Translations under genes and position numbers: made by a program
Notes under the pieces: generated by a model
The model's input: only the letters and a program-made list of their open reading frames with translations
Databases searched by the model: none
What the model was told of the DNA's origin: nothing
Source: Collinsella sp.
GTDB taxonomy: Bacteria; Actinomycetota; Coriobacteriia; Coriobacteriales; Coriobacteriaceae
DNA: 5,477 nt
Assembly: GCA_022728415.1 (NCBI GenBank)
Contig: JAIJJM010000167.1
Span: 1 to 5,477 of the forward strand
Direction: 5' to 3'
In this document: one piece after another, positions 1 through 4,766 of the stretch
Position numbering within the stretch: position 1 is the first letter of the stretch
Layout: each line of letters opens with the position of its first letter

Positions 1-156
1 GTGGTTGATCCGGACCTTATCTGGTCATCACCTGACGGAGAAATACGTCGCTACGACAGTCGCCTAAACATAATCTGTCGCGAGTGCCGGAAGAGCGAAG
101 TTATGCAGCGCATACTGGCTTTCTATCAGGGTAATTTTCAGGACGTGGCGCAGTGA
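1..156 (+). CDS. C-terminal end of a phage gene, product not recognised
   Basis: The frame is open from the window edge to the TGA at 154-156, giving at least 51 codons; the true start lies upstream. The visible part is charged and contains a possible metal-binding or disulfide pair, Cys-Arg-Glu-Cys, near residues 32-35, followed by a helical stretch ending in AFYQGNFQDVAQ. The stop overlaps the GTG start of the methyltransferase gene (GTGA, 153-156), so the two were probably translated as a coupled pair in a prophage operon. I do not recognise the family with confidence. It could be the tail of one of the small regulatory or DUF proteins found beside replication genes in lambdoid prophages. 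Confidence 0.55.
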   Translation: MVDPDLIWSSPDGEIRRYDSRLNIICRECRKSEVMQRILAFYQGNFQDVAQ

Positions 157-642
157 GTGCACCGGCAACCATTCTTGATATGTGCTGTGGCAGCCGCATG
201 TTCTGGTTCGATAAGTCTGACGAACGGGCGATATTCAGCGATATCAGAAAAGAAGGATACACATTACGCAATGGGAGACGCTTGATTATCAGCCCTGACA
301 TTATCGCAGATTTTCGTGCATTATCATTTGCAGACGCATCTTTTTCGATGGTTGTATTAGACCCTCCGCATCTTGAGAGTGTTGGTGATAACGCCTGGAT
401 GGGAAAGAAATATGGACGGCTGAATAAAGATGCCTGGCGTGATGATTCGCGACAGAGATTTAAAGAAGCCTTTCGGGTGTTGAGGCCGCACGGCGTTCTG
501 ATTTTTTAATGGAATGAAACGCAAATACCGGTAAGCCAGATTCTGGTACTGACAGACAGAAAACCTGTTATCTGTCAACGAACAGGGAAAAAACGATAAA
601 ACCCACTGGATTATTTTTATGAAAGAGGCATCCAGTGAGTAG
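153..642 (+). pseudogene. Prophage SAM-dependent methyltransferase, broken by a stop codon and a frameshift
   Basis: The reading frame starts at GTG 153, overlapping the upstream stop, and encodes 118 residues before TAA at 507-509. Motif I of class I SAM-dependent methyltransferases is visible as LDMCCGSRMFWFD (residues 8-20). A catalytic-type DPPH tetrapeptide follows a hydrophobic strand (residues 66-73), in the place where DNA methyltransferases carry DPPY or NPPY. The intact gene is expected to continue: after the stop the same frame reads WNETQIPVSQILVLTDRKP, which is typical of this phage family, and ends at TAA 597-599. The frame beginning at 601 then gives the natural C-terminus THWIIFMKEASSE with TAG at 640-642. 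The gene therefore has a nonsense change at 507 (a Lys codon AAA to TAA is likely) and a net frameshift near 597-600. The product would lack its last strands and is probably inactive. The natural target is unknown. Confidence 0.75.
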
Positions 643-742
643 ATTCGTAAGGCTACAGATACGTATATCTGAATAATTAAATTCAGTTCTGTAAATAAAA
701 TTTAATCCTTAACCGGATGGATTTCTGCACCCTCAGAACATC
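643..742. other. Short intergenic stretch with two small inverted repeats
   Basis: This AT-rich gap separates the methyltransferase remnant from the next small gene. It holds two adjacent short inverted repeats: CAGATA (656-661) with TATCTG (666-671), and CTGAAT (669-674) with ATTCAG (681-686). The second is not followed by a T run, so it is not a clear terminator. I see no convincing promoter. Confidence 0.35.
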
Positions 743-774
743 AGGAGGCCGCCCGAAAGGGCGGTAGTGAAATG
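743..774 (+). promoter_or_regulatory. Shine-Dalgarno separated from its start codon by a GNRA hairpin
   Basis: AGGAGG (743-748) lies 23 nt upstream of the ATG at 772, too far for normal initiation. The gap is filled by a perfect 6-bp stem, CCGCCC (749-754) and GGGCGG (759-764), closed by a GAAA tetraloop (755-758). When this is folded, the Shine-Dalgarno is only about 7 nt from the ATG. Phage T4 uses similar hairpins to bring a distant Shine-Dalgarno close to a start codon; that this is the function here is inference. Confidence 0.6.
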
Positions 775-954
775 CGAAAGTTCAAAATTATTATTGAAAC
801 GGGAATAGCTGGTGGAGATTTTGAGGATGTATTCGAAGTGGACGATGACGCAACACCTGAGGAAATTCATGACGGAGCATAAGAAATTTTCTTTAACTAC
901 TGCAATTACTCATACCACGAAATAAAAGACGATGAGGAAGAACAAAGTGGCTGA
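772..954 (+). pseudogene. Small acidic phage protein gene with one in-frame ochre codon
   Basis: From ATG 772 the frame gives 36 residues (start MRKFKIIIETG, then an acidic EVDDDATPEEI segment) and stops at TAA 880-882. It then continues in the same frame for 23 more residues (EIFFNYCNYSYHEIKDDEEEQSG) to TGA 952-954. The two halves join into a plausible 60-residue beta-alpha protein of a kind often seen among lambdoid prophage accessory genes: a beta hairpin, an acidic turn, then a helix. The function is unknown. Its end overlaps the next gene start by 8 nt. The TAA most likely replaced a Lys or Glu codon. Ribosome binding depends on the unusual hairpin-spaced site at 743-774. Confidence 0.6.
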
Positions 955-1123
955 TTTTTGTTCAGCTAAATATAACATCAGTTTTGAAGAGCGGGATGAA
1001 CTATTAATGGACTATGGTGAGTTACGCGGTGGAAGTGCTGCTGATGTCGAATCCTAGCGTGATGACTATGAAGCGGGAAAAACTCCGGTCGAAGCATATT
1101 GTGATGAGTGGGGCGATGAATGA
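947..1123 (+). pseudogene. Small phage protein gene with one in-frame amber codon
   Basis: The likely start is GTG 947, preceded by the Shine-Dalgarno GAGGAAG (934-940). The frame gives 36 residues (MADFCSAKYNISFEERDELL and onward) up to TAG 1055-1057, then another 21 in the same frame (RDDYEAGKTPVEAYCDEWGDE) to TGA 1121-1123. The sequence after the stop is clearly protein-like, and it ends in an ATGA overlap with the next gene. The original gene was therefore about 58 codons long. I do not recognise a function. It sits between two other small genes damaged in the same way, in what was one translationally coupled phage operon. Confidence 0.6.
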
Positions 1124-1407
1124 GCGAGATTAATTATCAGGAAGGGCATGAAACGGCGGGGCAAGCAAAACCAGTGGCATGGCGATATCGCTACGTGAAA
1201 AAAGGCGTTACGGACTTTCAGGGGAAGTAGTGGTCTGGTGACTGGAAATATGTACCGAAAAAAGAGGATTGTAACGACAGGCCGAACTATCAAATTCAGG
1301 CCTTATTCACTGCCTCACCAGTCCCAGTTACATCAGAAGAACTGGTTAAAGCTGTGCACTTTTATGAACAACTAAAACGCGAAAATCCACCAACATCCGG
1401 CAACTAG
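1120..1407 (+). pseudogene. Phage accessory protein gene with one in-frame amber codon
   Basis: ATG 1120 overlaps the previous stop (ATGA). The frame encodes 36 residues, including AKPVAWRYRYVKKGVTDFQG, before TAG 1228-1230. It then runs another 58 residues (WSGDWKYVPKKED, then YQIQALFTASPVPVT, then EELVKAVHFYEQLKRENPP) to TAG 1405-1407. The pattern of a VAWRYR start, a short W-rich turn and then a Q-x-L-[FY]-T-A-x-P segment matches a C-terminal module shared by many small lambdoid prophage proteins of unknown function. TGG or CGG to TAG at residue 37 would explain the break. Translation could restart only weakly after the stop, so this is best treated as inactive. Confidence 0.6.
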
Positions 1408-1422
1408 ATTAATGGATTAACT

Positions 1423-1541
1423 ATGTCGGTTAAACGACCAGCCAACTGAAAAAGCGGAAACCTGATTACAGGTTGCCAGATAAGGCAATGAGCTACCTGG
1501 CGCGGAACGGACTGATAAGTATGGGGAATGTTTTACGATGA
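1423..1541 (+). pseudogene. Frameshifted small phage ORF
   Basis: ATG 1423 begins MSVKRPAN and stops at TGA 1447-1449. A change of frame near 1444-1446 opens a continuous stretch, LKKRKPDYRLPDKAMSYLAR and onward to GNVLR, ending at TGA 1539-1541. Joined, these give a basic protein of about 38-40 residues with a helical middle. This fits a broken small phage gene following the three damaged genes upstream. There is only a weak GGAT-type ribosome site. The function is unknown, and the joining of the two frames is inference. Confidence 0.35.
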
Positions 1542-1661
1542 ACCTTTAGACTAAAGAGTTTGTAACGCTATGTAAGTGATTTTTTCTGGTTTAGATATTT
1601 ATATGTCCGGCCAAATTGAGGTGTGTTTAAATGTAATTGCACATTGATTGTAGGAGGAATA

Positions 1662-1841
1662 ATGAAAAACGCATTGCAGTTTTTGTTTGTTGCGTTCTGG
1701 TTGTTCGCATCATGTATGCCCATCATCTTCACAGCAAGGTATATGGAAAAAGTTGATGTTTTGATATTAATATTTGGATATATAAATGCCCTTTTTTTAG
1801 GGGTGTTCATGGCGGTCATGTGCATTGAATACTGGCGGTAA
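1662..1841 (+). CDS. Small two-helix inner membrane protein of unknown function
   Basis: This encodes 59 residues from ATG 1662, with a strong Shine-Dalgarno AGGAGG at 1652-1657. A longer GTG start at 1623 is possible but has no ribosome site. There are two hydrophobic segments: roughly residues 5-24 (LQFLFVAFWLFASCMPIIFT) and 31-54 (VDVLILIFGYINALFLG and onward). They are joined by a short charged turn, RYMEKVD, and followed by a CIEYWR tail. This is the pattern of a helical hairpin in the inner membrane. It is the only undamaged gene in the left half of the window and lies just upstream of the hok/sok remnant. I do not recognise it. It could be a phage accessory membrane protein, or a small toxin-like peptide given its size. 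Confidence 0.65.
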   Translation: MKNALQFLFVAFWLFASCMPIIFTARYMEKVDVLILIFGYINALFLGVFMAVMCIEYWR

Positions 1842-1895
1842 ATACAGCGAACTCCATTGGTTTAGTTGGATATTTACTGTGCTGGACAAAAACGG

Positions 1896-1924
1896 TTTGC
1901 GGGGAAATCTTAGTTAAGTAGAAT
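1896..1924 (+). promoter_or_regulatory. Probable promoter of the hok/sok messenger
   Basis: A -10 box TAGAAT (1919-1924) lies about 7 nt before the expected 5' end of the hok-type transcript, near 1931. A weak -35 of the TTTGCG or TTGCGG type (1896-1902) is spaced 16-17 bp away. Its position directly before the hok 5' stem is what the family predicts. If active, it would now transcribe a toxin-less leader into the insertion sequence. Confidence 0.5.
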
Positions 1925-1929
1925 GACTG

Positions 1930-2040
1930 CGGGTGCTTGAGGCTATCTGCCTCGGGCATGGACACCAACGGCAGATAGAGAAAAGCCCCAGTTAACATTA
2001 CGCGTCCTGCAAGACGCTTAACATTAATCTGAGGCCAATT
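1930..2040 (-). ncRNA. Sok-like antisense RNA region
   Basis: In hok/sok loci a short antisense RNA is transcribed from the opposite strand, starting opposite the mok ribosome site, and blocks mok and hence hok translation. Here the - strand has a candidate -10 TAGCAT opposite 2043-2048. The RNA would start near 2036, read through the GCGTC/GACGC hairpin, and may end near the GGGGCTTTT stretch (about 1983-1990) or run on into the GGCAGATAG stem. The -35 is weak and the ends are not defined. With no toxin left to control, any Sok made here could act only in trans on related hok messengers. Confidence 0.4.
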
Positions 2041-2042
2041 TC

Positions 2043-2120
2043 ATGCTAGACACATGTAGGTTAGCCTCTTACGTGCCGAAAGGCACGGAGAAGCAGGCTA
2101 TTGTTAACACCAAGCTGTAA
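2043..2120 (+). pseudogene. mok leader frame, now a chimeric ORF running into the insertion sequence
   Basis: ATG 2043 starts MLDTCRLASYVPKGTEKQA, very like the MokC leader of E. coli (MLNTCR...). As in MokC, the frame would enter the Hok toxin in frame at Met-Lys-Gln. Here the junction at 2101/2102 changes the next codons to IVNTKL, followed by TAA 2118-2120, giving a 25-residue chimeric peptide. Mok translation normally couples to hok translation; with hok gone it has no evident role. Confidence 0.6.
2087..2101 (+). repeat. 15-bp segment shared by the broken hok locus and relF (5376-5390)
   Basis: GGAGAAGCAGGCTAT occurs at 2087-2101 and again at 5376-5390. It covers the hok ribosome binding site and the first two bases of the start codon. 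The first copy has the hok regulatory half on its left and no toxin on its right. The second has the toxin on its right and no hok regulation on its left. Confidence 0.85.
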
Positions 2121-2154
2121 TGTCCCCTTTGAACCATTCTAAAATGTCCCCAGA
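2116..2154 (+). repeat. Left-end repeats of the insertion sequence
   Basis: AATGTCCCC occurs twice, at 2119-2127 and 2143-2151, 24 bp apart. Repeated short motifs at an element end are typical transposase binding sites. The first copy lies within TGTAATGTCCCC, a good candidate for the terminal sequence. No exact inverted copy (GGGGACATT) is found on the right side. Confidence 0.5.
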
Positions 2155-2174
2155 CAATTCTCTGGGGGATTTTT
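2148..2174 (+). terminator. Terminator-like hairpin that also covers the transposase ribosome site
   Basis: CCCCAGA (2148-2154) pairs perfectly with TCTGGGG (2161-2167) around a 6-nt loop and is followed by GATTTTT (2168-2174). This has the form of a Rho-independent terminator. The G-run that would act as Shine-Dalgarno for the ATG at 2176 (GGGGGA, 2164-2169) is in its 3' arm. Transcripts entering from the hok side would be terminated, or would fold so that the transposase start is hidden, a known way for insertion sequences to avoid activation by outside transcription. Confidence 0.6.
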
Positions 2175-2175
2175 C

Positions 2176-3489
2176 ATGATCAAAGAGACTGTTACGATGA
2201 GTCATAAGGAACTCCACCGACTTCAGATTATTCAGGAACAAGCTGCGGCACGCATTGGCATTTCTATTCGGCAGGTTAAACGTCTGGTGCAACGGTATAG
2301 AAATGAAGGGCCTTCTGGTCTGGTTTCCCACCGACGTGGAAAGCGTCCTAATAATTCCTTTTCTACTGAATTCAGAGCAACAGTAATTTCACTCCTCAAA
2401 GGCCGTTACGCTGATTTTGGACCTACGTTTGCGTGCGAAAAATTGCGCGAGATACACGGTTTATCTTTATCCGTTGAAACTCTCAGAAAGTGGATGATAG
2501 AAGAGGGGTTATGGCGTGAACGCCGTCGTAAAATTGCCCGTATATATCAACGCCGCATGCGACGACCATCTTACGGTGAACTGATCCAGATTGATGGCTC
2601 ACCTCATGACTGGTTTGAAAATCGAGGCCCCAGATGTACACTGATCGTTTTCATTGATGATGCCACCAGTGCGTTGATGGCGTTGCGTTTTGTGCCTGCT
2701 GAAACAACCCGGGCTTACATGGAAACCCTCCGGGGTTACCTTAATGATCATGGCGTACCGCTCGCTCTCTACTCTGATAGACACAGTATATTCAGGGTAA
2801 ATAACCCAGAGCGGGAAGGTGAGCTGACCCAGTTCACTCGTGCGATAAAGACACTGGGCATCGAGCCAATCCATGCCAACAGCCCGCAGGCAAAAGGGCG
2901 GGTAGAGCGCGCCAATCAGACACTACAGGACAGGCTGGTCAAAGAAATGCGGCTTCAGAATATCAGTGATATTGAAACAGCAAATGCATGGTTGCCGACC
3001 TTTATTGAAGCCTATAACAACCGGTTCGCTACGTCGCCTCGTACTACTGATAATGCTCATCTTGATGTGCACCATTCTGAAGAGGAACTGGGTTATATCT
3101 TCAGCCTACAGGCGAAGCGCGTTCTGTCTAAAAATCTCACTTTCCAGTACAAAAGCAGTGCGTTTCAGGTACGCAGTGAGGGCCGGGGATATCGACTTAG
3201 GCATTCGGTTGTTACTGTATGCGAGAACTTTGACGGTGAAATTAACGTTCTGTATGACGGGAAAGCGCTGGGCTGGGAAAAGTATGTTGATGGCCCGGAG
3301 CCTATACCACTGGATGATGAAAAGAGTGTCCATGAACGAGTGGATAATGCCCGTATTGATTTACGCTCAAAATACTATGTTAAACCTAAAGCTGACCATC
3401 CCTGGCTTACGCGCCGAACGCAAAGTCATCAGCAAGTTAAGCCCCCGAAGTTACCTAAAAAGAAGCCTGATCCCGATAAAAAAGATTGA
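2176..3489 (+). CDS. DDE transposase of the IS1202/ISNCY group
   Basis: This 437-residue protein catalyses cut and strand transfer of its own element. Domains in order: an N-terminal helix-turn-helix (about residues 11-45, AAARIGISIRQVKRLVQRYR); a second DNA-binding helical region (60-115, with DFGPTFACEKL); an rve/RNase H-like catalytic core (about 134-285); and a basic, proline-rich C-terminal tail (about 403-437). Likely catalytic residues are D140 (QIDGS), D201 (YSDRH) and E244 (GRVERANQTLQDR). The ATG at 2176 is preferred because GGGGGA lies 6-7 nt upstream; a second Met at codon 8 is an alternative. The core looks intact. The N-terminus seems shorter than usual: LHRLQIIQ runs directly into EQAAARIGIS, where relatives carry about ten extra residues between the two helices, so an internal in-frame deletion is possible. 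The product is expected to be soluble and DNA-bound. Confidence 0.85.
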   Translation: MIKETVTMSHKELHRLQIIQEQAAARIGISIRQVKRLVQRYRNEGPSGLVSHRRGKRPNNSFSTEFRATVISLLKGRYADFGPTFACEKLREIHGLSLSVETLRKWMIEEGLWRERRRKIARIYQRRMRRPSYGELIQIDGSPHDWFENRGPRCTLIVFIDDATSALMALRFVPAETTRAYMETLRGYLNDHGVPLALYSDRHSIFRVNNPEREGELTQFTRAIKTLGIEPIHANSPQAKGRVERANQTLQDRLVKEMRLQNISDIETANAWLPTFIEAYNNRFATSPRTTDNAHLDVHHSEEELGYIFSLQAKRVLSKNLTFQYKSSAFQVRSEGRGYRLRHSVVTVCENFDGEINVLYDGKALGWEKYVDGPEPIPLDDEKSVHERVDNARIDLRSKYYVKPKADHPWLTRRTQSHQQVKPPKLPKKKPDPDKKD

Positions 3490-3543
3490 AACCAAGATCG
3501 ATTCGGTTGAGTGCATATCCATTCATAGGGTAGATTCTTAAGT

Positions 3544-3609
3544 CGCGTTTCTGGTGTTCATTTTCGGGTGGTTTGTTACTTGTTTTACCGGGGATATGCC
3601 AGAAACGCG
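3544..3609. repeat. Perfect 11-bp inverted repeat with a 44-nt spacer
   Basis: CGCGTTTCTGG (3544-3554) is the exact reverse complement of CCAGAAACGCG (3599-3609). The spacer contains the candidate right end of the insertion sequence. The pair could form a long stem in RNA or DNA, or be two protein binding sites. It may also be a remnant of nested elements. I do not recognise it. Confidence 0.55.
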
Positions 3610-3699
3610 CTGAGTCAGTCTGGGCGGTGCGCGTAATGAGGTGTTATGGTAAATAGCCTATGCTAATGTCCGCTAAGAGCAAGAAGCGGAAGTTGGCAG

Positions 3700-3722
3700 T
3701 TTTGTGGACTGTCCCCACAAAA
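3700..3722. repeat. 8-bp hairpin TTTTGTGG/CCACAAAA
   Basis: TTTTGTGG (3700-3707) and CCACAAAA (3715-3722) flank the 7-nt loop ACTGTCC. The stem is followed by GTGACTACA rather than by a T run, so it is at most a weak bidirectional terminator. It could mark the edge of a mobile element. Confidence 0.4.
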
Positions 3723-3888
3723 GTGACTACAGAAATAGTTGCAATTCATAATTGATCATGGGTTGTCAGTTAAACTCGTGGCGATTTAAATAGACTAATT
3801 GGGAGTGCGTCCATTACTTATATCTTGTAATGTTAACTATCAGAAATGATACAAAGATAATATGTCTTTAAAGAAAAGGCTGATGGCG

Positions 3889-3911
3889 AAAAGTGGCCCG
3901 ATGAGGGCCAC
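3889..3911 (-). terminator. Rho-independent terminator of flxA
   Basis: Read on the - strand, GTGGCCC and GGGCCAC form a perfect 7-bp stem with loop TCATC, followed by TTTT. It begins 14 nt past the flxA stop codon, exactly where that transcript should end. Confidence 0.8.
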
Positions 3912-3925
3912 AATACGGCTGTCAC

Positions 3926-4258
3926 TTAGACGTAAATATCAATGGTGCCAGCGGTATTTGTATCGTCTTTTTTCTCTTCTTTTTTATCAGGCTGAACTGT
4001 CGCGTCTTCATTCTTTTTCTCTGCCTGCTGCCTTAACAACTGCTCCAGTTGAGCCCAGAGGCTTTCAATTTGCTTCTGTACCAATGCAGCCATTTCTTTT
4101 TTCTGCTGTGTCGTCATCCCCTCTTCCGATGAGATTTTCCCAAGCTTTTCAGTCAGCACCTGAATTTGTCTTGTGATTTTGGCTATTTCTGATGTTCCTT
4201 CCGGGGCGGAGTTGTTTGAAATAACGGTTGAGGTATTTCCCTGAATTGTGACAGACAT
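3926..4258 (-). CDS. flxA: FlxA, flagellar sigma-28-controlled Qin prophage protein
   Basis: This encodes 110 residues, the same length and, as far as I recall, the same sequence as E. coli K-12 FlxA. The start ATG (4258-4256) has the Shine-Dalgarno AAGGAG (4265-4270) 6 nt upstream. The N-terminus is polar (MSVTIQGNTSTVISNN). It is followed by a Gln/Glu/Lys-rich helix, about residues 24-82, that looks like a coiled coil, then an acidic and Lys-rich tail ending TIDIYV. There is no signal peptide or membrane segment. In K-12, flxA is a class 3 flagellar-regulon gene whose transcription requires FliA, and its molecular role is unknown. The matching promoter is present here, and a terminator follows the stop. 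It lies divergent from relBEF, with ydfV between them. Confidence 0.93.
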   Translation of the reverse strand: MSVTIQGNTSTVISNNSAPEGTSEIAKITRQIQVLTEKLGKISSEEGMTTQQKKEMAALVQKQIESLWAQLEQLLRQQAEKKNEDATVQPDKKEEKKDDTNTAGTIDIYV

Positions 4259-4281
4259 AGATTTCTCCTTTTAAAAAAGCA

Positions 4282-4308
4282 CTATCGGCATGCACAAAAA
4301 AATCTTTA
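4282..4308 (-). promoter_or_regulatory. Sigma-28 (FliA) promoter of flxA
   Basis: On the - strand the sequence reads TAAAGATT (4308-4301), an 11-bp spacer, then GCCGATAG (4289-4282). The enterobacterial FliA consensus is TAAAGTTT, 11 bp, GCCGATAA. Seven of eight bases match in each box and the spacing is exact. Transcription would start about 15-20 nt before the flxA start codon, linking expression to flagellar assembly. Confidence 0.9.
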
Positions 4309-4389
4309 ATCGTATTTCTTGTGTCATTAATTGTTTGATGTTCAGATTGTTTTCCTCGCGGGCTGGCGCGCCTCAGAAAGTAAAGCTTG

Positions 4390-4417
4390 TTGACAGGGGT
4401 AAACGTTCGGCAATAAT
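4390..4417 (+). promoter_or_regulatory. Orphan sigma-70-like promoter
   Basis: A perfect -35 TTGACA (4390-4395) is followed after 16 bp by AATAAT (4412-4417), five of six matches to the -10 consensus. A 10-bp palindrome, CCGCATGCGG (4424-4433), sits where the first transcribed bases would be and could be an operator. No + strand gene starts until relB at 4791, so a transcript would be a long relB leader, antisense to ydfV, or a small RNA. Confidence 0.45.
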
Positions 4418-4460
4418 TTTCTGCCGCATGCGGGTGTTGCATAAAACGTGTTACGTTCCT

Positions 4461-4766
4461 TTATCGACAGGTCAGGTCACCGCTCACCCGCCGACGAGAA
4501 AGCAACACTGACATGCTAAAGCAAAAAATAGATGAATAAGTTGAGTTGTGCATATGTAGCCTGACCGTCACAAAGTATATGGTGTCTGTACCAGTAAGAT
4601 GATGGCCGGACTCTTTAAAAACGAGCTGACCTGCACAATACAGGATGGACTTAGCAATGGCTGCTCCTGGCACAAAGCGGACAGTGATCACCGTTCTTAC
4701 GACTACTTTCTGACTTCCTTCGTGACTTGCCCTAAGCATGTTGTAGTGCGATACTTGTAATGACAT
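4461..4766 (-). CDS. ydfV: YdfV, uncharacterised Qin prophage ORF
   Basis: This 101-codon frame corresponds in position, orientation and length to ydfV of E. coli K-12, between flxA and relB. The protein starts MSLQVSHYNML, has several hydrophobic stretches (about residues 24-50, VVRTVITVRFVPG and AKSILYCAG) but no clear membrane helix or known domain, and ends in a basic Cys/Arg tail. The start codon lies inside the relBE operator, and no Shine-Dalgarno precedes it on the - strand. No promoter of its own is evident. It may be a chance open frame opposite the relBE control region. Against that, the frame is kept open for its full length, and it is annotated in K-12. Confidence 0.4.
   Translation of the reverse strand: MSLQVSHYNMLRASHEGSQKVVVRTVITVRFVPGAAIAKSILYCAGQLVFKESGHHLTGTDTIYFVTVRLHMHNSTYSSIFCFSMSVLLSRRRVSGDLTCR
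4727..4755 (+). promoter_or_regulatory. relBEF promoter
   Basis: A -35 TTGCCC (4727-4732) and a -10 GATACT (4750-4755) are separated by 17 bp. The start point would fall within the operator that follows, so RelB-RelE binding there can block RNA polymerase. Confidence 0.65.

Larger units (their letters stand above)
1929..2101 (+). pseudogene. 5' half of a hok/sok type I toxin-antitoxin locus, toxin missing
   Basis: This stretch matches the regulatory half of chromosomal hok/sok loci as I remember them: the 5' stem, the sok target, the mok start and the hok ribosome binding site. Visible structures include a 5' hairpin, GAGGC (1939-1943) with GCCTC (1949-1953). It competes with a 9-bp pairing, CTATCTGCC (1943-1951) with GGCAGATAG (1970-1978). 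A GCGTC/GACGC hairpin (2002-2017) is flanked by direct repeats TTAACATTA (1992-2000 and 2018-2026). Alternative pairing of this kind keeps full-length hok mRNA untranslatable until it is processed. The locus ends at the hok ribosome site and the first two bases of the hok start codon (2087-2101). From 2102 the sequence is unrelated, and no hok coding remainder appears after the transposase. Confidence 0.7.
2102..3589 (+). mobile_element. IS1202/ISNCY-type insertion sequence (right boundary uncertain)
   Basis: The element is defined by its transposase gene and by the abrupt loss of hok/sok similarity at 2101/2102. The left end probably begins either at 2102 or at the TGTAATGTCCCC motif at 2116. 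I could not fix the right end. The best candidate is an imperfect inverted match to the left end at 3550-3589, sharing TCTGG, CATTTT and TGGTT blocks in the same order. A TGT...ACA layout ending at 3731 was also considered. No flanking target duplication is visible, so the element may have suffered a deletion or a later rearrangement on one side. Confidence 0.5.
3490..3888. other. Gene-free stretch with several inverted repeats
   Basis: I see no supported gene between the transposase and flxA. The stretch holds the candidate right end of the insertion sequence (3550-3589), an 11-bp inverted repeat (3544-3609), a short TCCGCT/AGCGGA hairpin (about 3669-3691) and a TTTTGTGG/CCACAAAA hairpin (3700-3722). 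From about 3732 it becomes AT-rich, down to the flxA terminator. Open frames here are short and lack ribosome sites. Confidence 0.5.

Noticed and set aside
656..686. Paired small inverted repeats as a terminator after the methyltransferase gene
   Set aside because: The stems are AT-rich, only 6 bp long, and not followed by a T run.
2966..3541. Long + strand frame of 191 codons overlapping the transposase in another frame
   Set aside because: It lies within the transposase coding sequence, has no ribosome site, and its translation shows no domain-like pattern; it is a shadow of the real gene.
3700..3731. Right end of the insertion sequence at 3731, pairing TGT at 2116 with ACA at 3731
   Set aside because: Only the terminal four bases agree. 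The GTCCCC motif at the right side is in the wrong orientation for a terminal inverted repeat, and no target duplication flanks it.
3862..4176. + strand frame of 104 codons opposite flxA
   Set aside because: It overlaps the flxA terminator and coding sequence on the other strand, and flxA has full promoter, ribosome site and terminator support.
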